Origin: an uncultured Panacagrimonas sp. | GTDB taxonomy: Bacteria; Pseudomonadota; Gammaproteobacteria; Nevskiales; Nevskiaceae | Reading direction: 5' to 3' | Length of the DNA: 7,098 nucleotides | Assembly: GCA_946481265.1 (NCBI GenBank) | Contig: CAMLNE010000227.1 | Location: 1-7,098 of the forward strand | Shown: positions 1-6,508 of the stretch, in pieces | Layout: each line of letters begins with the position of its first letter | Numbering within the stretch: the first letter of the stretch is position 1 | Program-made: the position numbers and the translations under genes | Notes under the pieces: model-generated | The model's input: only the letters and a program-made list of their open reading frames with translations | Told to the model about the DNA's origin: nothing | Databases searched by the model: none

Positions 1-314
1 GCCCACTCGACCAGGGTCTCGGTCTCCGGCCGCGGGATCAGCACCGCGGGCGTCACCTGCAGGTCGAGCGTCCAGAAGCCCTGCGTCCCGAGCAGGTAGG
101 ACACCGGCTCACCCTGCGCGCGCCGCTCGAGCAGCTGCGCGAAGTGCTGCGCGGCGGGCGCATCGGGCGTCTCCTGGCCGCGCGCGACCAGCGCGGCGCG
201 CGAGATCCGCAGCGCGTGCGAAAGCAGCAATTCGGCGTCGAGGCGCGCGCTCGGACTCACCGGCGCGAGCCGCATGCTGGCCCGGCGCAGGTGTTCGCTG
301 ACGGTCGCATTCAT
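1..314 (-). CDS. prmC: PrmC (HemK), release factor glutamine methyltransferase, N-terminal part, cut by left edge
   Basis: PrmC uses S-adenosylmethionine to N5-methylate the glutamine of the GGQ motif in release factors RF1 and RF2, in the cytoplasm. The 104 complete codons visible start [13 protein letters not shown]. They contain the helical N-terminal release-factor-binding domain and then the family block GEPVSYLLG (residues 68-76), followed by [20 protein letters not shown], where IPRPETE (93-99) is a PrmC hallmark. The SAM-binding and NPPY catalytic motifs lie beyond the left edge, so intactness of the rest cannot be judged. The start ATG (314-312) overlaps the prfA stop as ATGA, which fixes the start and suggests translational coupling to its own substrate's gene. 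The second ATG at 310 is out of frame. No strong Shine-Dalgarno is visible, as expected for a coupled gene. Identification is firm from the motif and from the prfA neighbour. Confidence 0.95.
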   Translation of the reverse strand, partial: MNATVSEHLRRASMRLAPVSPSARLDAELLLSHALRISRAALVARGQETPDAPAAQHFAQLLERRAQGEPVSYLLGTQGFWTLDLQVTPAVLIPRPETETLVEW

Positions 315-1399
315 CCGCTGGCCGTCATCTCGGCCAGCAGCGTGGCCTGGTATTCGGCCAGCAGCGGCTGGATCACCGGATCGAGGTCGCCCTGCACGAC
401 GCGCTCGAGCTGGTAGAGCGTCAGGTTGATGCGATGGTCGGTGACGCGCCCCTGCGGGAAGTTGTAGGTGCGGATCCGCTCGGAGCGATCGCCGCTGCCG
501 ACCAGCTTCTTGCGCTCCGCCGCCATGCTCGACTGCTGCCGGCTGCGCTCGGCGTCGAGCAGGCGCGAGGCGAGCAGCGCCATGGCCTTTGCCCGGTTCT
601 TGTGCTGGCTGCGTTCTTCCTGGCATTCCACCACCACGCCGCTCGGAAGATGCGTGATGCGGATCGCCGACTCGGTCTTGTTGACGTGCTGGCCGCCGGC
701 GCCGGAGGCGCGGTAGGTGTCGACCTTCAGGTCCGCCGGATTGATGTCGATGGCATCGGTCTCGGCGATCTCCGGGAGGATCGCGACCGTGGCCGCGCTG
801 GTATGGATGCGGCCCTGCGCCTCGGTCTCGGGCACGCGCTGGACGCGGTGGGCCCCGGACTCGAACTTGAGCTGCGAATACACGCCGTAGCCGACCACGC
901 GCGCGATCACTTCCTTGTAGCCGCCGTGCTCGCCCTCGCTTTCGCTGAGCAGCTCGACCTGCCAGCCGCGCGCCTCGGCGTACTTGCCGTACATGCGGAA
1001 CAGGTCGCCGGCAAAGATCGCCGCCTCGTCGCCGCCGGTGCCGGCGCGGATTTCCAGGAAGACATTGTTGGCGTCGAGCGGATCGCGCGGGACCAGGAAA
1101 CCCTGCAGATCCTTCTCGAGTCGCTCCTTGGTCACCTCGGCCTGCTCGATCTCGGCCCGTGCGATCTCGCGCACCTCGGTGTCGTCGTCGGACAACATGG
1201 TCTCGAGATCGTCGATCTCGACCTGCGCGGCGCGCCAAGCCTGGAAGCTCTCCGTCAGCGGGCCCAGCTGCGCGTATTCCTGCGACAGCCGGCGGAACAG
1301 GTCGGGGTTCGCCGCGACCTCCGGCGAGGCCAGCTCGCGCTCGATCTCGTGCCGGCGATCGGCCATCTGTTCAAGCTTCTGGATCAGGGAGGGAAGCAT
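311..1399 (-). CDS. prfA: Peptide chain release factor 1 (RF1)
   Basis: RF1 recognises UAA and UAG in the ribosomal A site and triggers peptidyl-tRNA hydrolysis. The 362-residue product is close to the roughly 360 residues of E. coli RF1. The stop-codon recognition tripeptide of the PxT type is PET (residues 190-192, in [14 protein letters not shown]). The catalytic GGQ is at 235-237 in [18 protein letters not shown], so Q237 is the residue PrmC would methylate. An acidic coiled N-terminal domain (about 1-105) precedes the conserved [20 protein letters not shown] block (118-137). I chose ATG at 1399 because [16 protein letters not shown] matches the family start. The frame stays open 30 codons further upstream to 1489, but that extension is unlike RF1 and crosses a hairpin. 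Upstream bases are pyrimidine-rich with no clear Shine-Dalgarno. It lies 141 bases downstream of hemA and overlaps prmC. Its own stop is TGA, an RF2 codon. Confidence 0.97.
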   Translation of the reverse strand: MLPSLIQKLEQMADRRHEIERELASPEVAANPDLFRRLSQEYAQLGPLTESFQAWRAAQVEIDDLETMLSDDDTEVREIARAEIEQAEVTKERLEKDLQGFLVPRDPLDANNVFLEIRAGTGGDEAAIFAGDLFRMYGKYAEARGWQVELLSESEGEHGGYKEVIARVVGYGVYSQLKFESGAHRVQRVPETEAQGRIHTSAATVAILPEIAETDAIDINPADLKVDTYRASGAGGQHVNKTESAIRITHLPSGVVVECQEERSQHKNRAKAMALLASRLLDAERSRQQSSMAAERKKLVGSGDRSERIRTYNFPQGRVTDHRINLTLYQLERVVQGDLDPVIQPLLAEYQATLLAEMTASG

Positions 1400-1442
1400 C
1401 GGAAGCGGGAAGAGAAGGCGGGAGACGAAAAACGGGCCGGCA

Positions 1443-1470
1443 GCAGCGCACCACGGATGGGCGTCGCTAC
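1443..1470 (-). repeat. Imperfect GTAG-headed hairpin, REP-like, in the hemA-prfA spacer
   Basis: Read on the minus strand (the direction of hemA-prfA transcription), the tetranucleotide GTAG (1470-1467) opens a stem-loop. The left arm runs 1467-1458, the loop is TCCG (1457-1454) and the right arm is 1453-1443. Pairing is A-T, C-G, C-G, a bulged T at 1450, then C-G, G-C, C-G, an A/C mismatch at 1464/1446, a G-T wobble, C-G and G-C. A GTAG head followed directly by a GC-rich imperfect stem is the layout of the GTAG REP elements known from Stenotrophomonas and Xanthomonas (SMAG family). Only one copy is seen here, so repeat status is inference. No T-run follows the stem, so it does not look like an intrinsic terminator; it could act as an RNA-stability or processing element in the operon transcript. 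Confidence 0.4.
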
Positions 1471-1540
1471 AAGTGCCGATCCGGCGCACGTCGCCTCGGC
1501 CGCGCCACCTGGGCTTGTCTCCCCTGTCCCGTCCCCGGCC

Positions 1541-2803
1541 TCACGTCTCGTCCTCCGGCAGGTCGAACAGCTTGCGGGCGGCGTTGATCAGCAGCGCCTG
1601 CTCCACGGCGTCGGCCTTGCGCAGCCGGTGGCTGGGCGCGTGCAGCAGCTTGTTGCTCAGGGTGTCGGCGACGAAGCCGAGCACCTCGTCGGGCGAAGCG
1701 CCGCTGGCGAGCTTGCGGCGCGCCTTGACGATGACCTCGTCGCGGTGGGCGCGCGCCTGCTCGCGCAGGCGCCGGATCACGTGGCCGGCGTCGCGGCTCT
1801 CCAGCCAGCGGGTGAACTCGCGCGAATAGTTCTCGACCAGCACCTCGGCCTGCTTGGCCGCTTCGGCGCGGGCCTCGAGGTTGGCCGCGATCACGTTGCG
1901 CAGGTCGTCGAGCGTGTAGAGGTAGACATCCTCGAGATCGGCGATCTTCGGGTCCAGGTCGCGCGGCACCGCCAGGTCGATCATGAAGACCGGCTTCCGC
2001 CGGCGCTTGCGCAGCGCCAGCTTCATGGCTGGCTGTTCGACCACGTGTTCGCGCGCCGCGGTCGAGGAGATCACCAGGTCGGCATCGCCCAGATACGCGT
2101 TCAGGTCCGACAGCGCGACGGCATAGCCGTGCACCTCGCGCGCCAGCTTCTCGGCGCGCTCGAGACTGCGGTTGACCACCACGATGCGCCCGATGCCCTG
2201 TCCGCGCAGATGCCGGGCGATCAATTGCACGGTTTCACCCGCGCCGATCAGCAGGGCGGTCTGCTGGCCCAGATCGGCAAAGATCTGGCGCGCCATCTGC
2301 ACCGCGGCATAGGCCACCGACACCGGGTGCGCGCCAACCTGGGTGCGGCTGCGCACGAGCTTGGCGACGGAGAAGGCGTGCTGGAACAGGCGCGACAGCA
2401 CCGGTCCCAGCGCCCCGGTCTGCGCGGCCAGCGCGAAGCTGCCCTTCATCTGGCCGAGGATCTGCGGCTCGCCGACCACCATCGAATCCAGGCCCGAGGC
2501 CACGCGCAGGCTGTGCAGCACGGCGTTCTGGTCGCGGTGGGTGTAGACGAACTGCTCGATCAGGCCGGTCGGTGCGTTCATCTCGCGCCGCCACCACTCG
2601 ATGAGCGTGGCCGACAGGTCGGGCTCGGCGACGACCAGGATCTCGGTACGGTTGCAGGTCGACAGGATCGCAGCCTCGTCCACGCCGGCCAGCCCGCGCA
2701 GGCGTGACAGTGCGGCCGGCAGTTCGGCATCGGTAAAGGCCAGTCGCTCGCGCGCCTCGACCGGCGCGCTGTGATGGCTGAGACCCAGGGTGATGAAGGC
2801 CAT
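1541..2803 (-). CDS. hemA: Glutamyl-tRNA reductase
   Basis: HemA reduces glutamyl-tRNA(Glu) with NADPH to glutamate-1-semialdehyde, the first committed step of the C5 route to 5-aminolevulinate and heme. The 420-residue protein has the full family layout. The N-terminal catalytic domain begins MAFITLGLSHHSAPVEARERLAF and carries the nucleophile C50 in STCNRTEI. The block VASGLDSMVVGEPQILGQMK (101-120) follows, with H97 just before it. The NADPH-binding domain has LLIGAGET (184-191) and VVVNRS (208-213), plus VFMIDLAVPRDLDP (272-285). The C-terminal helical dimerisation domain ends KLFDLPEDET. The ATG at 2803 gives the canonical N-terminus; a weak purine stretch (GAGA) lies upstream. It heads the leftward hemA-prfA-prmC block, as in enteric bacteria and Pseudomonas, and is divergent from the TPR gene. 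No residue looks abnormal. Confidence 0.98.
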   Translation of the reverse strand: MAFITLGLSHHSAPVEARERLAFTDAELPAALSRLRGLAGVDEAAILSTCNRTEILVVAEPDLSATLIEWWRREMNAPTGLIEQFVYTHRDQNAVLHSLRVASGLDSMVVGEPQILGQMKGSFALAAQTGALGPVLSRLFQHAFSVAKLVRSRTQVGAHPVSVAYAAVQMARQIFADLGQQTALLIGAGETVQLIARHLRGQGIGRIVVVNRSLERAEKLAREVHGYAVALSDLNAYLGDADLVISSTAAREHVVEQPAMKLALRKRRRKPVFMIDLAVPRDLDPKIADLEDVYLYTLDDLRNVIAANLEARAEAAKQAEVLVENYSREFTRWLESRDAGHVIRRLREQARAHRDEVIVKARRKLASGASPDEVLGFVADTLSNKLLHAPSHRLRKADAVEQALLINAARKLFDLPEDET

Positions 2804-2846
2804 CGCTGTCTCGACGTGGCGTCCGGATCGGTCGCCACACTGCGCT

Positions 2847-2876
2847 ATCTTCGGCGATCGGCCCCTTGCGACTCAA
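2847..2876 (-). promoter_or_regulatory. Candidate sigma70 promoter for hemA-prfA-prmC
   Basis: On the minus strand, TTGAGT (2876-2871, 4 of 6 matches to TTGACA) is followed after 18 bases by GAAGAT (2852-2847, 3 of 6 matches to TATAAT). This would start transcription about 35-40 bases upstream of the hemA ATG. The hemA-proximal part of the spacer is the expected place for a promoter, but the match is weak and the region is GC-rich, so this is only a candidate. Confidence 0.25.
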
Positions 2877-2896
2877 CCGCGATGCCTTGCGCCGCG

Positions 2897-2916
2897 CGGC
2901 CGCCGCGGGGCGGCCG
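2897..2916. repeat. Perfect 8-bp all-GC inverted repeat in the divergent hemA/TPR promoter region
   Basis: CGGCCGCC (2897-2904) and GGCGGCCG (2909-2916) are exact reverse complements separated by the 4-base loop GCGG. The repeat sits between the candidate hemA -35 (2871-2876) and the candidate TPR-gene -10 (2929-2934). It is not followed by a T-run on either strand, so it is not an obvious terminator. It could be an operator shared by the two divergent units, a structure in an mRNA leader, or a by-product of local composition, which is nearly all G and C here. Confidence 0.5.
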
Positions 2917-2928
2917 ATGGAACCGGGG

Positions 2929-2934
2929 TACCAT
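2929..2934 (+). promoter_or_regulatory. Candidate -10 element for the TPR gene-lolB-ispE operon
   Basis: TACCAT matches TATAAT at 4 of 6 positions and lies in the only AT-containing patch of the spacer, 37 bases upstream of the GTG start. No acceptable -35 hexamer is found 16-18 bases upstream, where the sequence is GC-only. A short dyad, ACCGG (2922-2926) and CCGGT (2938-2942), brackets it. The rightward operon needs a promoter in this spacer, but this assignment is tentative. Confidence 0.25.
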
Positions 2935-2971
2935 ATGCCGGTCGCTATCCAGTCCCCGCACAGGCGCCCCC

Positions 2972-4687
2972 GTGTCCCTCCGCACCGCTCTCCTGTCGCC
3001 TTCGATCCTGTGCATCGCGCTGTCGCTGACGGCGTTCGGCGCGGGCGCCGCCGGGGGTCCGCCCGCGGCCTCGCCGGAGCCGAAGCTGACGCCGGACCAG
3101 GAAATGCAGGTGCAGTTCCACATCATGGCCGGGGAGATGGCCGCGGGTCGCGGCCAGCCGGGCGTGGCGGCCGAGTCTTTCGTCAAGGCGCTGGAACTGC
3201 AGCCCGATGCGGCACTGGCCGGGCGTACCACGCAGCTGGCCCTGAGTGCCGGCAACGTGGAGGTGGCGCGCACCGCCGCGCGACGCTGGCTGGAACTCGA
3301 GCCGAGCAGCATGGATGCGCGCGAGGTGCTGTCGCGCCTGGCGCTGCGCGACGGCGACCTCGAAGAGGTCTACACGCAAAGCCTGGCGATGATCCGCGGC
3401 CACGCCGGCGGCCCCGCCGAGGGCTTCCGCCACGTCGCCCTCCTGCTGTCGATGGAACCGGACACCGGGCCGGACGCCATCGGCGTGCTCGACCGCCTGG
3501 TCGCCGAATACCCCGACCTGGCCGGTGCGCACTACGCGCGTTCCCTGCTGGCGCTGCGCTTCGAGCAGCTCGACCAGGCCGAGCAGTCGGCCCGCGAGGC
3601 GCTGCGGCTCGACACCGGATCCCGCGACAACACGCTGCTGCTGATCGGCGTGCTGGTGCGCAAGAACCAGCTCGACGAGGCCGACAAGCTGGTCGCCCGC
3701 CTGCTCAAGCCGGCCAAGAAGGACGAGCGGGCCGAGGTGCGCATGACCTACGCGCGCCTGCTGCTGGATGCCTCGCAGCGCGAACACGCGCGCACCCAGC
3801 TGCGCGCCACCTTCAAGGAGGATCCGGACAACCAGGACGCGCGCTACGCGCTGGGCGTGATGGCCTTCACCGACGGCGAGCTCGACCAGGCGGAGACGCT
3901 GTTTGCACCGCTGGCAGCGGACGCCGAGCGCGGCGCCGACGCCTCCTACCAGCTCGGTCGCATCGCCGAGGCGCGCCGTGAGTACGACAAGGCGCTGGAG
4001 CACTACCGTCGCGTGAACTCGGGCGGTCAGGCGATCGAGGCCGCGGTGCGCCAGGCCGCGGTGATGACGCGCATGGGCAAGACCGCCGAGGCGCGCGGCT
4101 CGCTCGAGCAGCTGCGTCGCCAGTTCCCGCCGCTCGGTCCGCGCCTGACCCTGGCCGAAGCCGAGATGCTGCTCGACGCCGGCCTCAACGAGGAGGCGCT
4201 GTCGGTCTACGACAAGGCGCTGGAAGCCGATCCCGAGGATTCGAACCTGCTGTACGGCCGCTCCCTGGTGCACGAGCGCATGGGGCGGTTTCCGCAGGCC
4301 GAGGCCGACCTGCGCCGCATCCTGGACGGCGACGAGCACGATGCGCGGGCGATGAATGCGCTCGGCTACATGCTGACGGTGAACACCGACCGCTACGAGG
4401 AAGCGCATCGCCTGATCGAGGCGGCGCTGCAGCGCGCGCCGGACGACGCGGCGGTGATCGACAGCATGGGATGGGTGCTCTACAAGCTGGGGCGACTCGA
4501 GGAGTCGCGCAGTTACCTGGAGAAGGCCCTGTCCAAGGCGGCCGATCCGGAAATCTCCGCCCACCTTGGCGAGGTCCTGTGGGTGCTGGGTCAGCACGAC
4601 CAGGCGCGGACCGTGTGGGACAAGGCCCTGACCCTCAACCCTGATCATCGCGTCCTGCTCGATACCGTCGAGCGGCTCACCCGATAG
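2972..4687 (+). CDS. Exported tetratricopeptide-repeat protein upstream of lolB
   Basis: The product is a 571-residue TPR protein of unknown specific function. The N-terminus VSLRTALLSPSILCIALSLT followed by AFGAGA reads as a Sec signal peptide with likely cleavage near residues 25-27. There is no lipobox (C14 is inside the hydrophobic core), so a soluble periplasmic location is inferred. Repeats of 34-residue TPR type are visible around residues 47-80, 187-214, 219-250, 288-319, 425-456, 459-491, 494-524 and 529-559. The best are RYEEAHRLIEAALQRAPDD and GRLEESRSYLEKALS. I chose GTG at 2972 because it places the signal peptide at the N-terminus; AGG at 2962-2964 is a modest Shine-Dalgarno with 7-base spacing. 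The frame is open back to a GTG at 2771, but that extension overlaps hemA and is not protein-like. A TPR gene in the same place, between hemA and lolB, is known in Pseudomonas. lolB follows 5 bases after the TAG stop, so the two are probably cotranscribed. Confidence 0.9.
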   Translation: MSLRTALLSPSILCIALSLTAFGAGAAGGPPAASPEPKLTPDQEMQVQFHIMAGEMAAGRGQPGVAAESFVKALELQPDAALAGRTTQLALSAGNVEVARTAARRWLELEPSSMDAREVLSRLALRDGDLEEVYTQSLAMIRGHAGGPAEGFRHVALLLSMEPDTGPDAIGVLDRLVAEYPDLAGAHYARSLLALRFEQLDQAEQSAREALRLDTGSRDNTLLLIGVLVRKNQLDEADKLVARLLKPAKKDERAEVRMTYARLLLDASQREHARTQLRATFKEDPDNQDARYALGVMAFTDGELDQAETLFAPLAADAERGADASYQLGRIAEARREYDKALEHYRRVNSGGQAIEAAVRQAAVMTRMGKTAEARGSLEQLRRQFPPLGPRLTLAEAEMLLDAGLNEEALSVYDKALEADPEDSNLLYGRSLVHERMGRFPQAEADLRRILDGDEHDARAMNALGYMLTVNTDRYEEAHRLIEAALQRAPDDAAVIDSMGWVLYKLGRLEESRSYLEKALSKAADPEISAHLGEVLWVLGQHDQARTVWDKALTLNPDHRVLLDTVERLTR

Positions 4688-4692
4688 CCGGC

Positions 4693-5403
4693 ATGGCGCG
4701 AGGCGATATCGCCGTCCCGGTGCCACACGCGGCACAGGGCACGAAAGGCCGCGGCCGCGGGTGGCGGCGCGCGGGCCTGCGACCGCTGCTGCTCGCCATC
4801 CTGGCCATCACCCTGCCCGGCTGCGCACTCTTGCGCCCGCCGCAAGCCAGCGTGGCGGCCAGCGCCGCCCAGATCGCCGGCTGGGAGCAGCGGGTCGCGC
4901 TGCTGTCGCCGATCGACCGCTTCACGCTGCAGGGCCGCGTCGCCAGCGGCGCGCTCGGATTCAAGGCCGACCTGCGCTGGAAACAGCACGCGGACGGCCG
5001 TTTCGAGATGCGCGTGTCCGGTCCCTTCGGCGCCGGTGCCGCGGAACTCGCCGGTGATTCGCAGGAGGTGCGCGTGCGCACCGGCGATGATGCCGCCACG
5101 CTCACCACCGATCCCGAGGCCTGGCTGGAACAGGCGCTCGGCGTGCGCCTGCCGGTCAGCGGCCTGCGCTGGTGGGCGCTGGGCCTGCCCGCGCCGACCT
5201 CGGAAAGCCAGGTGCTCCTCGACCCCATCCATGGCCGTGCACTGCGCATCGTGCAGAACGGCTGGGAACTCGAGTATCTGGAATATCGCCAGGCCGGCGC
5301 GCGCGAACTGCCGCGCCGCATCGCCGCACAAAATGGCGATACGCGCGTCCTGGTCCTGGCCGACCAGTGGAGCCAGCTGCCCGCAGCACCCACCGCGCCC
5401 TGA
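4693..5403 (+). CDS. lolB: Outer-membrane lipoprotein receptor LolB
   Basis: LolB accepts lipoproteins from the periplasmic carrier LolA and inserts them in the outer membrane; it is itself an outer-membrane lipoprotein. The 236-residue precursor has a basic region, a hydrophobic stretch LLLAILAIT and a lipobox LPGC with C44 as the acylated residue. Alanine at +2 fits outer-membrane sorting. The mature part shows DRFTLQGRVAS, then GPFG (110-113), where F112 occupies the place of the exposed loop leucine in E. coli LolB (alignment from memory). The family hallmark LRWWALGLPAP is at 158-168, followed by QNGWELEYLEY. Two things are odd: 43 residues precede the cysteine, long for a lipoprotein signal, and proline at -2 is uncommon in lipoboxes. 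The only other in-frame start nearby is GTG at 4720, so the true start could be there. It lies 5 bases after the TPR gene and 43 bases before ispE. Confidence 0.92.
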   Translation: MARGDIAVPVPHAAQGTKGRGRGWRRAGLRPLLLAILAITLPGCALLRPPQASVAASAAQIAGWEQRVALLSPIDRFTLQGRVASGALGFKADLRWKQHADGRFEMRVSGPFGAGAAELAGDSQEVRVRTGDDAATLTTDPEAWLEQALGVRLPVSGLRWWALGLPAPTSESQVLLDPIHGRALRIVQNGWELEYLEYRQAGARELPRRIAAQNGDTRVLVLADQWSQLPAAPTAP

Positions 5404-5446
5404 GCGCGCCCGTTTTCCCCCTTCACGCCCTTCGCTTTCCGCACGA

Positions 5447-6322
5447 ATGCCCCGCCCCGCCTCCTCGCATGTCCCGCTGACCGCAGAATTCCCCTGGCCA
5501 GCCCCGGCCAAGATCAACCTGTTCCTGCATGTCACCGGCCGCCGCGCCGATGGCTACCACGAGCTGCAGACCGTCATGCAGTTTCTCGACCACGGCGACA
5601 CGCTGTTCTTCCGCCCGCGCGGCGACGGCCTGTGCCAGCGCGAGAACGTCGTCGAGGGCATCGAGCCGGACGCGGATCTGTCGGTGCGCGCGGCGCGCCT
5701 GCTCAGCCAGGCCAGCGGCTGCGCGCTGGGCGCGGACATCCGCGTGGTCAAGCGCCTGCCGGTGGGCGGCGGGCTGGGCGGCGGATCGAGCAACGCCGCC
5801 ACCACCCTGGTCGCACTCAACCGGCTGTGGAACCTGGGATTCACGCGAGACGAACTGGCCACTCTCGGGCTGCGGCTGTGCGCCGACGTACCCTTCTTCA
5901 TCCACGGCCAGGCCAGCTTCGCCGAGGGCGTGGGCGAGCGGCTCAGCCCGCTCGAACTGCCCGAGCCGTGGTTCCTGGTGGTGACGCCGCCGCTGGCGGT
6001 GAGCACGCGCGAGATATTCGAGGCGCCCGAGCTGCGCCGCGATACGCCGCGCATCACGTCACGCCAGTTCCGCGCCGGCTCGGTCACCCGCAACGACTGC
6101 GAGCCGGTGACGCGGGCCCGCTTCGCGCTGGTCGAAGAGGCGATCCGCCAGCTCGGCCGGTTCGCAACCGCGCGCATGACCGGCACCGGCAGCTCGGTGT
6201 TCGCGGCGTTCGCCTCGCGCCCCGAGGCGCTGATGGCACGCTCGGCGATGCCGGCCGGATGGAGCAGCTTCATCGCGCGGGGCCTCAACGAATCACCGCT
6301 GGCGCGGCTGCGCGCGGGCTAG
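5447..6322 (+). CDS. ispE: 4-diphosphocytidyl-2-C-methyl-D-erythritol kinase
   Basis: IspE phosphorylates the 2-hydroxyl of CDP-methylerythritol with ATP, the fourth step of the MEP pathway to isoprenoid precursors, in the cytoplasm. The 291-residue protein is a GHMP kinase. PAPAKINLFLHVTGRRADGY carries the substrate-contacting K22. The ATP-binding glycine loop is PVGGGLGGGSSNAA (105-118). D147 in LCADVPFF is the catalytic aspartate. VTRNDCEPVT (213-222) and MTGTGSSVF (244-252) complete the C-terminal domain. ATG at 5447 is the only usable start: it is preceded in frame by lolB-overlapping sequence unlike the family, and no in-frame ATG, GTG or TTG lies between it and K22. It is about 12 residues longer at the N-terminus than E. 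coli IspE. The 43-base gap after lolB is pyrimidine-rich and lacks a clear Shine-Dalgarno. The last codons carry part of the tRNA promoter. Confidence 0.97.
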   Translation: MPRPASSHVPLTAEFPWPAPAKINLFLHVTGRRADGYHELQTVMQFLDHGDTLFFRPRGDGLCQRENVVEGIEPDADLSVRAARLLSQASGCALGADIRVVKRLPVGGGLGGGSSNAATTLVALNRLWNLGFTRDELATLGLRLCADVPFFIHGQASFAEGVGERLSPLELPEPWFLVVTPPLAVSTREIFEAPELRRDTPRITSRQFRAGSVTRNDCEPVTRARFALVEEAIRQLGRFATARMTGTGSSVFAAFASRPEALMARSAMPAGWSSFIARGLNESPLARLRAG

Positions 6323-6346
6323 GCAGGTGACCGCGACGGCTATAAT
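6320..6346 (+). promoter_or_regulatory. Promoter of tRNA-Gln (perfect TATAAT, GC-rich discriminator)
   Basis: TATAAT at 6341-6346 matches the sigma70 -10 consensus exactly and stands out in GC-rich surroundings. The best -35 is TAGGCA (6320-6325, 4 of 6), with a short 15-base spacer; its first three bases are the TAG stop of ispE. The discriminator after the -10 is TCGCGCGC, the GC-rich type found at stable-RNA promoters under stringent (ppGpp) control. The start would fall near 6353-6354, giving a 5' leader of about 10 bases before the mature tRNA. The -10 is secure; the -35 is less so. Confidence 0.75.
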
Positions 6347-6363
6347 TCGCGCGCTTTTCCGGA

Positions 6364-6438
6364 TGGGGCGTAGCCAAGTGGTAAGGCAGCGGGTTTTGAT
6401 CCCGCCATTCCTAGGTTCGAATCCTAGCGCCCCAGCCA
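6364..6438 (+). tRNA. tRNA-Gln, anticodon TTG
   Basis: All four arms fold. The acceptor stem TGGGGCG (6364-6370) pairs fully with CGCCCCA (6428-6434), with the U1-A72 first pair typical of glutamine tRNAs. The anticodon stem GCGGG/CCCGC (6389-6393 and 6401-6405) closes the loop TTTTGAT, with anticodon TTG at 6396-6398. The T arm CTAGG/CCTAG encloses TTCGAAT (6416-6422). The discriminator base is G6435, and CCA is encoded at 6436-6438. The 75-base length and the sequence closely match E. coli tRNA-Gln(UUG). It decodes CAA and, by wobble, CAG. It sits between ispE and prs, a placement I know from other proteobacteria. There is no clear terminator after it, so transcription may run into prs. Confidence 0.98.
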
Positions 6439-6508
6439 TTCACGCCGGTCGATCCACCACTGTTCCATTTCACCTGCGGGACTCCAGGCCCCACCTGAAA
6501 GCAAACCA

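Noticed and set aside
1400..1489. N-terminal extension of prfA to an ATG at 1489
   Set aside because: The added 30 residues are absent from the RF1 family and overlap the GTAG hairpin; ATG at 1399 gives the standard N-terminus and length.
434..2707. A 757-codon open frame on the plus strand, antisense to prfA and hemA
   Set aside because: It crosses two well-identified genes and their spacer, has low-complexity His, Gln, Arg, Ala and Leu-rich composition, and no family motif. It is a shadow caused by high-GC codon use on the other strand.
2830..2859. Inverted repeat GGTCGCC and GGCGATC with a 16-base loop upstream of hemA
   Set aside because: It needs a G-T pair, the arms are only 7 bases and the loop is large; such matches are expected by chance in GC-rich DNA.
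2945..4735. A 596-codon open frame on the minus strand opposite the TPR gene
   Set aside because: Its composition mirrors the complement of the TPR codons, it shows no domain or signal, and the plus-strand gene has clear repeats and a signal peptide.
6439..6508. Possible riboswitch or terminator in the tRNA-prs gap
   Set aside because: Only short 4-base complementary pieces (CCTG and CAGG) are present, without a T-run or a known aptamer pattern.
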